Shown here: in pieces, positions 23,961 through 31,370 of the stretch | Layout: each line of letters opens with the position of its first letter | Numbering within the stretch: position 1 is the stretch's first letter | DNA from: Actinomycetes bacterium | Lineage (GTDB): Bacteria > Actinomycetota > Acidimicrobiia > Acidimicrobiales > Bog-793 | Reading direction: 5' to 3' | NCBI GenBank assembly: GCA_021798985.1 | Contig: JAJZBI010000013.1 | Coordinates: forward strand, 28,720 to 92,719 | Length of the DNA: 64,000 nucleotides | The notes under the pieces: generated by a model | The model's input: the letters and a program-made list of their open reading frames with translations, nothing else | What the model was told of the DNA's origin: nothing | The model's database searches: none | Program-made: the position numbers and the translations under genes

Positions 23961-24932
23961 ATGTTGCGGATCGCAGTGCTCGATGACTACCAGCAAGTAG
24001 CGGGCCAGCTGGCGGACTGGCGACGCCTTGGCGGGTCGGCCGAGGTCGTCTTCTTCCACGAGCCGATCGCCGCATCGAGCCTCGTCGCCACGTTGCGGGA
24101 TTTCGATGCGCTCGTCGTGATGCGCGAGCGCACGGCATTTCCAAGGGCGGTGCTCAACGACCTCGATCGCCTTCGCCTGCTCGTGACAACCGGGATGCGC
24201 AACGCCGCGGTAGACGTGACCTACCTTCGAGACAAGGGGGTCGTCGTCTCGGGCACGAACGGATCCTCGACACCGGCGCTTCCTGGTCTTCCGAGCCCGG
24301 TCGAGGTGGCCTTCGCGCTCGTCTTGGCGACCACCAAGCGCGTGGTGCTCGAGGACCAAGCGCTGCGCGACGGCCGCTGGCAGCTCGGCCTCCCCGGGCG
24401 GCTCGGCGGCGCCACCCTCGGGCTCGCCGGCCTCGGTCGCCTCGGATCGGCGATGGTCGCGCCAGCGCGAGCCTTTGGCATGGAGGTGATCGCCTGGAGC
24501 GAGCACCTCGACGTGGCGCGCGCCGAGGAGCTCGGCGTGGAGCCGGTGGCCAAGGCGGCCCTGTGCGAGCGCTCCGACGTCCTGTCGATCCACTTGGTCC
24601 TCAGTGACCGCACGCGAGGGCTCTTTGGTGCTGCCGAGCTCGCCGCCATGAAGCCGAGCGCCGTGTTGGTCAACACCTCGCGCGGACCGATCGTCGAGGA
24701 GGCTGCCCTGGTCGAGGCGCTCCGACGCAAGGTGATCGCCGGCGCCGGCCTCGACGTCTATGACACCGAGCCGCTTCCGGCCGATCACCCCTTGCTCGAG
24801 CTCGACAACGTCGTCTTGCTCCCGCACCTTGGTTACGTGAGCGAGCAGGACCTGGGCGTGATGTACCAGGAAGCCATCGAGGACATCCTCGCCTACCTGG
24901 CAGGATCGCCGATCCGCCAGCTCGGCATTTAG
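23961..24932 (+). CDS. D-2-hydroxyacid dehydrogenase family protein
   Basis: A 323-residue NAD(P)-dependent dehydrogenase. Substrate-binding and nucleotide-binding domains are both complete: 'GLAGLGRLGSAMVAPARAFG' is the Rossmann GxGxxG loop (about residues 150-170), followed by 'LSIHLVLSDRTRGLFG', 'LVNTSRGPIVEE', and the catalytic His in 'LLPHLGYVSEQD'. The family reduces 2-keto acids to D-2-hydroxy acids or the reverse (glyoxylate, hydroxypyruvate, phosphoglycerate). No ribosome site is visible. A TACAAC -10-like box ends six bases before the ATG, so the mRNA may be leaderless, which is common in actinobacteria. No operon partner; substrate not predictable. Confidence 0.9.
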   Translation: MLRIAVLDDYQQVAGQLADWRRLGGSAEVVFFHEPIAASSLVATLRDFDALVVMRERTAFPRAVLNDLDRLRLLVTTGMRNAAVDVTYLRDKGVVVSGTNGSSTPALPGLPSPVEVAFALVLATTKRVVLEDQALRDGRWQLGLPGRLGGATLGLAGLGRLGSAMVAPARAFGMEVIAWSEHLDVARAEELGVEPVAKAALCERSDVLSIHLVLSDRTRGLFGAAELAAMKPSAVLVNTSRGPIVEEAALVEALRRKVIAGAGLDVYDTEPLPADHPLLELDNVVLLPHLGYVSEQDLGVMYQEAIEDILAYLAGSPIRQLGI

Positions 24933-25007
24933 CAGCCACGCGGCACGCCAACTTCGACCACGGCTGGGGGACTGAAGGACCCGGGCCGTTGTGCCGATAG
25001 CTGCGCC

Positions 25008-28000
25008 ATGACGATTGCACGGTCCGCGCGCATTGCCACCTTCTCGAGCTGCTTGCTGCGGCGCCTCACGGCGTTCGCCGTGATCGCCCTGGCGGCCAGC
25101 TCGCTCTTTGCCGTCGTCCCGCTCGCCGCACCAGCGGCCTCGGCGTCGACCGGGACCCCTCCGGTGATGGTGCCGGCGGCCTGGGCCAACGGCCAGCCGG
25201 TGAGCCCGCCGACCGGGGCGAGCACCTCGGCGGAGCTCAGCCTGGACGCGCTGAGCTGCTACTCGAGCGGCAACTGCAGCGCCGTTGGCACCTACCAGGA
25301 CGCCTCGGGCTCGACACAGGGCATGCTCGTTACCGAGACCTCGGGCAGCTGGGGGCAGGCGACGGCCATGTCCCCGCCGCAGAACGCCGCCGGCCAGCCG
25401 CACATCGCGCTGTCGGGGATCTCGTGCGCGAACGCCGTCGACTGCACCGCCGTCGGCAGCTACCAGGCGGCGACGGGCCAGCAGCAGGCCTTCGGGACCA
25501 CCGAGTCGAACGGCAACTGGGCGCTGCCGAGCGCGGTGGGCGCGCCGAACGGCGCGGCGACCGATCCGCAAGCCGCGCTGGATGCCGTCTCGTGCACCAA
25601 CGCCGGGATCTGCACCGCGGTCGGCACCTACACCGATACCTCGGGCGCGACCCAGGCGATGGTCACCTCGACGACCAGTGGCAAGTTCCCGAGCGCCACT
25701 ACGCTCAGCCTGCCGAGTGGGGCCGCGACCAACCCGCAGGTGACGATCGGCTCGGTGTCGTGCTCCACGAGCACCTCGTGCACCGCGGTCGGCACCTACC
25801 TCGACAGCTCGAACGACCGCCAGGCAATGGAGATCACCGAGACCGGCGGCACCTGGGGCACGGCCGTCGAGCTCAGCCTGCCGGCAGACGCCGCGACCAA
25901 CCCCAACGCCAACCTGGACTCGGTGTCCTGCGTCGCCAACACGGACTGCACCGCGTTCGGTTCCTATGTGACGACCTCGGGCAACACCGAGGCGATGGCG
26001 GCCGTCGACCTCGGCGGCACCTGGGCCCAGGCGATTGCGATCGCCGCGCCGGCGAACGCCTACCCCGACCCGAACGCCGTGCTCACTGCGGGATCGTGCA
26101 CCGCGACGAATGGCTGCACCGCCGTCGGCAGCTACACCGACACCAACGCGACGACCCAGGCGATGGTGGTCGTCGAGGCCGGCGGGATCTGGTCGCAAGC
26201 GGGAGTGCTGGCGGCGCCGAGCGCCTCGAGTCTCAATCCCAACAGCACGCTCGCCGCCATCGACTGTCCGAGCCCGGCGAGCTGCAGCGCTGTCGGTGGC
26301 TACGACGCGACCTCGGGGGGGCCGAGCGCGCAGACCCTGGATGAGGTCACCAGCCCGACGTTCACGGTGGGCACGACCTCGACCTACTCGGTGATCAGCG
26401 TCGGGAGCTCCACGCCGGCGCTCACCGAGGCCGGAACCTTGCCGGCGGGCCTCACGTTCCAGGACCAAGGTGACGGAATCGCCACCTTGTCGGGTGACCC
26501 GAAGCTCGCCGGCACCGGCTTAAGCTCGGTGACCATCACCGCGAGCAGTCCGGCCGGGCAGGTGAGTGGGCAGTTCTCGCTGCTGGTCGATGCCGCTCCG
26601 GCGATCACGAGCCCCGCCGCGACGACCTTTGCCACCCAGACCGACGGCAGCTTTACCTTCACGGCGAGCGGCTACCCCGCGGCGACCTTCGCCGAGACCG
26701 GGACACTGCCGGCCGGGGTGACGCTGTCGTCTGCGGGGGTACTTGCGGGGAGCCCGAACGCCGGGACGGGGGGGAGCTATCCGATCCAGGTGACCGCCAC
26801 CAACAGCGTTGGCGCCTCGGCGAGCCAGTCCTTCACCTTGACGGTGAACCAGGGCGCCCAGCAGATCACGAGCGCGGTCTCGGCCACCTTCACCGTCGGG
26901 ACCCCAGGCACCTTCACCTTCACCTCGGTCGGGGGGAACCCGACGCCCTCCTTCTCGCTGAGCGGCGCATTGCCGACCGGCGTCTCGCTCTCGCCGAGCG
27001 GCGTCTTGTCCGGTGTGCCGGCTGCGGGCACCGGCGGGGCCTACCCGCTCGTCGTCTCGGCGTCCAATGGCATCGGGACGCCGGCGACCCAGGACTTCAC
27101 CTTGCTCGTCGACGAGGCCCCGTCGCTGACCAACGGCAACAGCGTGACCTTCACGGCGGGTCACGCCGCCCAGTTCAACCTGGCGGCTTCGGGCTATCCG
27201 GCGCCCACCTACAGCGAGAGCGGCGCGCTTCCCTCGGGCATGAGCTTCGTGAACGGCGTGCTCACCGGCACCCCGGCGCCGGCCGCGGGCGCGGCGGGCG
27301 GGACCGGGGCGACGAACGCGGCGAGTAGCGGGGCGTCGACGACGAGCTATCCGATCACCTTCACGGTGAAGAACAGCGCCGGCTCGTCGGTCCAGAGCTT
27401 CCTGCTCACCGTCAATCAGGCACCGAACTTCACCAGCACGAACAACGCCACCTTCGCGGTCGGACAGGCCAATGCCATCGACCTCACGGCGAGCGGCTTG
27501 CCGGCGCCGAGCTTCAGCGAGCAGGGCGCGCTGCCGCCGGGCGTCACGCTGTCATCGAGCGGCGTGCTCTCGGGCGTGCCGGCACCGGGCAGCGGCGGCC
27601 AGTACGTGGTCACGGTGATCGCCAAGAACGGCGTTGGCTCGCCGGCGAGCCAGATCTACACCCTCGACATCGACGAGGCGCCGAAGATCACGAGCGCCGA
27701 CAAGACGACCTTCGTCATCGGCTACATCGACAACTTTCGGGTGCACGCGAGCGGCTTTCCGGTCTCGAGCTTCACCGAGTCCGGCACCTTGCCGGCCGGG
27801 GTGATCTTCGTCAACGGAAAGTTCACCGGCGTGCCGACCGGCGCCGCCCCGGTGAGCACCTCGACCGCCACGACCGGGGGAGCGCCCACGACGACCCAGC
27901 CCGCGACCAGTACCACGGGGTCGAGCGCGGCCAAGCCGGCGCCGGTGCCGATCCGCTACCCGATCACGATCACGGCGTCGAACGGCATCGGCCGGCCCTC

Positions 28001-28382
28001 GGTGCAGACCTTTGAGATCGTTCTGGCGCACCGGCCGCCGCCTTCGAAGGTGGTGCTGGCGCCCGTGGTCTCCCGCTCGCCGGTCGCCGCGATCGGCGGC
28101 GCCAAGCCGACGGCCGTCGCGGTCCACGTCGCCTGCCACGCCAGGCGCTGCGGCGCTGCGCTCGTGCTGGTCCAGGGCAAGACGAAGAAGACGAAGAGCC
28201 GGGTGGTGGGACGCACGTCCATGGCGATCACCAAGCTGCGCGGCGTGGTGAAGATCGACCTCAACCGCATCGGCCAATCGGTGCTCGCCGGGGCGGCGAA
28301 GTCCCACCGCATCGTCGTCTTGGAGCTCGTCGAGATCACGGGCAAGCACGTGAAGCGCTTCGCCTTGCGCATCCGCGCCTGA
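25008..28382 (+). CDS. large secreted protein: seven Cys-pair repeats and six Ig-like repeats
   Basis: A 1124-residue exported protein. A signal peptide covers about residues 1-47 ('LTAFAVIALAASSLFAVVP', 'APAASAST'). Residues about 70-440 contain seven repeats of the type 'SC....CTAVGTY.D.SG..QAM', each with a Cys pair about six residues apart; seven copies suit a seven-bladed propeller closed by disulfides. Six putative-Ig (He_PIG-like) repeats of about 85-100 residues follow ('GTLPAGVTLSSAGVLAGSP', 'YPIQVTATNSVG'), then a basic C-terminal domain with one Cys pair ('HVACHARRCGAAL'). No LPXTG, membrane anchor or enzyme motif is visible. Probably a surface or extracellular binding protein. Confidence 0.82.
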   Translation: MTIARSARIATFSSCLLRRLTAFAVIALAASSLFAVVPLAAPAASASTGTPPVMVPAAWANGQPVSPPTGASTSAELSLDALSCYSSGNCSAVGTYQDASGSTQGMLVTETSGSWGQATAMSPPQNAAGQPHIALSGISCANAVDCTAVGSYQAATGQQQAFGTTESNGNWALPSAVGAPNGAATDPQAALDAVSCTNAGICTAVGTYTDTSGATQAMVTSTTSGKFPSATTLSLPSGAATNPQVTIGSVSCSTSTSCTAVGTYLDSSNDRQAMEITETGGTWGTAVELSLPADAATNPNANLDSVSCVANTDCTAFGSYVTTSGNTEAMAAVDLGGTWAQAIAIAAPANAYPDPNAVLTAGSCTATNGCTAVGSYTDTNATTQAMVVVEAGGIWSQAGVLAAPSASSLNPNSTLAAIDCPSPASCSAVGGYDATSGGPSAQTLDEVTSPTFTVGTTSTYSVISVGSSTPALTEAGTLPAGLTFQDQGDGIATLSGDPKLAGTGLSSVTITASSPAGQVSGQFSLLVDAAPAITSPAATTFATQTDGSFTFTASGYPAATFAETGTLPAGVTLSSAGVLAGSPNAGTGGSYPIQVTATNSVGASASQSFTLTVNQGAQQITSAVSATFTVGTPGTFTFTSVGGNPTPSFSLSGALPTGVSLSPSGVLSGVPAAGTGGAYPLVVSASNGIGTPATQDFTLLVDEAPSLTNGNSVTFTAGHAAQFNLAASGYPAPTYSESGALPSGMSFVNGVLTGTPAPAAGAAGGTGATNAASSGASTTSYPITFTVKNSAGSSVQSFLLTVNQAPNFTSTNNATFAVGQANAIDLTASGLPAPSFSEQGALPPGVTLSSSGVLSGVPAPGSGGQYVVTVIAKNGVGSPASQIYTLDIDEAPKITSADKTTFVIGYIDNFRVHASGFPVSSFTESGTLPAGVIFVNGKFTGVPTGAAPVSTSTATTGGAPTTTQPATSTTGSSAAKPAPVPIRYPITITASNGIGRPSVQTFEIVLAHRPPPSKVVLAPVVSRSPVAAIGGAKPTAVAVHVACHARRCGAALVLVQGKTKKTKSRVVGRTSMAITKLRGVVKIDLNRIGQSVLAGAAKSHRIVVLELVEITGKHVKRFALRIRA

Positions 28383-28714
28383 CGTGCCAGGCGTCGCTTA
28401 CGCCGGGCCGAGCGGCATCGGCGACGCAGCGACGGCGAACCCGTGCGCGGGCGGTGTCCTCTGGGACACCGAACCCGCGGCCGCGTGCGGGGCGGTGAGG
28501 AAGTGCTCTCGAGCGCACAGGCCTCAGCGCGCCCGTTCCCGTGGGCCCTCCTCGGGCGATGGCCTGGTGGGAGCGCTGGCATCGGCTCATGGGTGCTGGA
28601 TGCGCACCCACACCCACGACGTTCCTCGCCGAACGACGGGAGGGATCCGGTGGCGCTTCCTCATCGGGCAGGCGCGCCTCGTTGGGCAGGACTCCTAGGG
28701 GGTAGGAGGAGGCC
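28383..28714. other. intergenic region with terminator-like hairpin
   Basis: 332 bp between the Ig-repeat gene and the aarF-like gene. Apart from the hairpin listed separately and the strong GGAGGAGG site before the next ATG, I see no gene or clear promoter. The short plus-strand ORFs here (28384-28698, 28443-28718) are Arg/Pro-rich and look non-coding. Confidence 0.5.
28453..28470 (+). terminator. possible terminator hairpin after Ig-repeat gene
   Basis: GGTGTCC-TCTG-GGACACC forms a perfect 7-bp stem with a tetraloop, 70 bases after the stop codon. No T-run follows, so termination is a guess. Confidence 0.35.
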
Positions 28715-30391
28715 ATGAGCGCCTCGATCCGGGTTCGCCACCTGCCCGAGTACGCCCGCCTGGCGAAGCTGCTCTTTGTCAACCGGGCCGTGATCAGCCA
28801 GGCCGCATCGGGCGATACCCCATTGCGCGGCGAGCAGGAAAGGGCGCAGCGGCGGGCCGAGGGCGAGCATCTCGTGCGGTCGCTCGAGGAGATGGGGCCC
28901 ACTTACATCAAGCTCGGCCAGCTGCTCTCGAGCCGGGTCGATCTGTTCCCGCCCGAATACTTGAGCGCACTCTCGAGCCTGCAGGACCACGCCACACCGA
29001 TCGGCGTCGAGGTCGTGCGCTCGGTCATCGAGGAGGAGCTCGGCACCAAGGTCTCGCGGCTGTTCACGGACTTTGACGAGCGCCCGCTCGGGGCGGCCTC
29101 GCTTGCCCAGGTGCACCGTGCCGTGCTGCGCGACGGGCGCCAGGTTGCCCTGAAGGTGCAGCGCCCCGGGGTGCGCCAGCAGGTGGCCGATGACCTCGAG
29201 GTGATCGGCGAGCTGGCGACCGCCTTCGACGAGCATGTCGGGGTCGCCGAGCGCGCCGGGCTCGCGCTCATGGTCGACGAGTTCGCCCGCGCGGTGCGCG
29301 CCGAGCTCGACTACACGGGCGAGGCGGCGAACCTGCGGATGCTCGCCAGCATGCTCGAGAACTATCCGCGCCTTCGCGTGCCGGCACCGGTGGACGACCT
29401 GACCACGACGCGCCTGTTGACCATGGAGCTGGTCGAGGGGCGCTCCCTTGCGACGATCGGCCCCCTCGGCTTGCTCGAGCTCGACGGTGCGCCACTTGCC
29501 GATCAGCTCTTCAAGGCGTTCTTGGACCAGCTGCTGATCCACGGGGTGCTGCACGCCGATCCGCACCCCGGCAACGTCTTGGTCACCACCGAGGGCGACC
29601 TGGCGCTCGTCGACGTCGGCATGACCACCTGGATCACGCCGGAGCTGCAAGACGCGCTGTTGCGCCTACTGCTCGCGCTCGGCACGACGAATGCCGCCGA
29701 GGCGGCCTCGGCGCTCGAGCGCTGCGGCGAGCCACTCGACGGCTTCGACCGTGACCTGCTCGGCCGCCAGGTGGCCGGCTTCGTCCTGCAGACGAGCGGG
29801 GCGCGGCTGTCCGAGCTGCAGACCGGACGCCAGCTCGGCGAGCTCGCCCGACTGGCGGTGTCGAGCGGCTTGCGCCCGGCGCCCCAACTCACCATGGTCG
29901 GCAAGGCGCTCGTCAATCTCGACGGCGTCGCCCGCCGCCTCGCCCCGTCCTACGAGCCGGCGAGTGCTATTCGTGAGCACGCGAGCGTCCTCATGCGCCA
30001 TTCGATGGAGCGCTCGGCGACGCCCTCCAGCCTCATCGGGGCGATGCTCGACGCCAAGGAGTTCGCCGAGCACCTGCCGCGGCGGATGAACAAGGTGCTC
30101 GACGCCCTGGCCGAGGGCAGCGTGCAGCTTCGCGTCGAGGGCTTTGACGAGTCGGCGCTGATGCGCAGCATCCAAAAGCTCGCGAATCGTGCCGCGGCCG
30201 GCCTTGCCGTCGCGGCCTTCGTGCTGGCCGCGGCGATCTTTTCCATCTCAGCCGGTGGCCCGCGTTGGCTCGGAGAGTCCGCCTTCTCGATCGTGCTCTT
30301 GGCGCTCGCGTTGGTCCTCGGCGTCGCCATCGTCTGGTCGACCCTGCGCAGCGACCTGCCGCAGCGGCGCGCGCGGCGCCGGAGCACCTGA
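28715..30391 (+). CDS. AarF/UbiB/ABC1-family atypical kinase
   Basis: A 558-residue protein with the family's motifs in order: the KxGQ signature 'YIKLGQLLSSRVDLFP' (about residues 65-80), the Ala-rich loop 'PLGAASLAQVHRA', 'VALKVQRPGV' with the ATP lysine, 'LHADPHPGNVLV' and 'LVDVGMTTWI' in place of DFG. Two C-terminal hydrophobic helices ('GLAVAAFVLAAAIFSIS', 'IVLLALALVLGVAIVW') would anchor it in the membrane. UbiB/ADCK proteins act as ATPases supporting isoprenoid-quinone or membrane-lipid metabolism. GGAGGAGG lies directly before the ATG. No co-transcribed partner is visible. Confidence 0.92.
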   Translation: MSASIRVRHLPEYARLAKLLFVNRAVISQAASGDTPLRGEQERAQRRAEGEHLVRSLEEMGPTYIKLGQLLSSRVDLFPPEYLSALSSLQDHATPIGVEVVRSVIEEELGTKVSRLFTDFDERPLGAASLAQVHRAVLRDGRQVALKVQRPGVRQQVADDLEVIGELATAFDEHVGVAERAGLALMVDEFARAVRAELDYTGEAANLRMLASMLENYPRLRVPAPVDDLTTTRLLTMELVEGRSLATIGPLGLLELDGAPLADQLFKAFLDQLLIHGVLHADPHPGNVLVTTEGDLALVDVGMTTWITPELQDALLRLLLALGTTNAAEAASALERCGEPLDGFDRDLLGRQVAGFVLQTSGARLSELQTGRQLGELARLAVSSGLRPAPQLTMVGKALVNLDGVARRLAPSYEPASAIREHASVLMRHSMERSATPSSLIGAMLDAKEFAEHLPRRMNKVLDALAEGSVQLRVEGFDESALMRSIQKLANRAAAGLAVAAFVLAAAIFSISAGGPRWLGESAFSIVLLALALVLGVAIVWSTLRSDLPQRRARRRST

Positions 30392-30487
30392 ACCGGGGCG
30401 TCTCGTGTGCTCGTACCGCAAACGGTGGGCACGGGCAGGGCAGCCGGGTCGCGCCCGGTCGGGCTGGCCGCTGATCCGCAAAGACTG

Positions 30488-31064
30488 ACCTGGCGGGGAC
30501 CACGTCGGGTCGCGCCCGGTCCAGCCGATCTCTGTCGGCGAGGCGCCCTCGGGCGTCGCCTGGGCGGGGGCCAAGACCGCCCGGCTGCGCAGCGCTGCGT
30601 CGGCATCCCGCCGAGGAGCGCGTGCGCGAACGCGATGGCCACCGAGCAGATCTCCACGTCATGGCGCGCACAGCAGGCGACGTCCCCGCCGTGCACGAAC
30701 AGGTCGATGGCCGGGAAGGCGAGGCCGTCGGCGATGCTGCGGCGCCCAGCGGGCGTGTCCACCTCGGCGCTGAGGTCGATCTCGGCCGCGACCGTGCAGA
30801 TCTTGCTCGCGAGCATGCGCCACCACGCCGCCGGATCGCCTTGGAGCGCATCGCCGGGCTCGTCGTCGGGCTGCCAGTCCGGCTGGTTGCCTGCCAACAA
30901 GGCGATGCCGCAGGCGGTCGCCTTGCCGACATGGCTGAGGACGTCAAGGGCGCGCGATCGCGCGCAGGGGGATGGCGCTGACCAGGCTCGGTGGGCACGC
31001 GCTCGACGACGGGGTCGAAGAGATCCGACCCCGACCGGTAGGCCTCGTCCGCGCGCCACGCCAC
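30488..31064 (-). pseudogene. broken TIGR03086-family (DinB/mycothiol-enzyme-like) gene in three frames
   Basis: Pieces of one protein of about 190 residues lie in order in three minus-strand frames. The N-terminal part 'SDLFDPVVERVPTE' is in one frame until about 30986. The middle 'WSAPSPCARSRALDVLSHV' to 'FPAIDLFVHGGDVACC' and 'AFAHALLGGMP' is in a second until about 30605. The end 'ALRSRAVLAPAQATPEG' and 'TGRDPTWSPP' is in the third. These are the family's usual landmarks (SPC...DVLxH, VHGxD, C-terminal GRDPxW). Two single-base shifts break the gene. The N-terminal GTG at 31064 is tentative, and no in-frame stop after 'WSPP' is clear. Sequencing error is the alternative to a true pseudogene. 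Confidence 0.65.
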
Positions 31065-31370
31065 AACGCCCCGCTTGCCACCCCCGTGCGCGTGCGGAAC
31101 CGATCGCCGCCTGCGCCGCCAAGCGCAGGTTCCCTGTGCCAGCGCGCACCGAACAGTGCGTGAGCGCGTCCTGGCGCGAGCGGCGAGCTGGTGGTTGCCA
31201 GGCCATTCGCGGGCCGTCGCGGGTCCGCGCAGGCAGAGGGGTTCGTTGCGAAGTGATTACGGGTACACTGCTCGTGACGGAATGCGTACTTGTACGCCGC
31301 GATGGCGCGGCCGTGCATCAGACGTGCCAGGAGCCAGCGGGCTCCGGCCTGAGCACGAAGGAGATGCAGC
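31065..31370. promoter_or_regulatory. upstream region of Ig/propeller gene
   Basis: 306 bp with no convincing gene. It contains TACACT (31264-31269), a near-consensus -10 box without a good -35 at the normal distance, and the 14-bp inverted repeat GCGTAC-TT-GTACGC (31284-31297) about 15 bases downstream of it, where a repressor could bind. AAGGAG (31358-31363) serves the following GTG. Confidence 0.4.

Noticed and set aside
29950-31206. 418-aa minus-strand ORF taken as one gene
   Set aside because: Only its central part resembles a protein family; the rest is antisense to the aarF-like gene or out of frame with the adjoining TIGR03086 pieces, so it is reported as a pseudogene instead.
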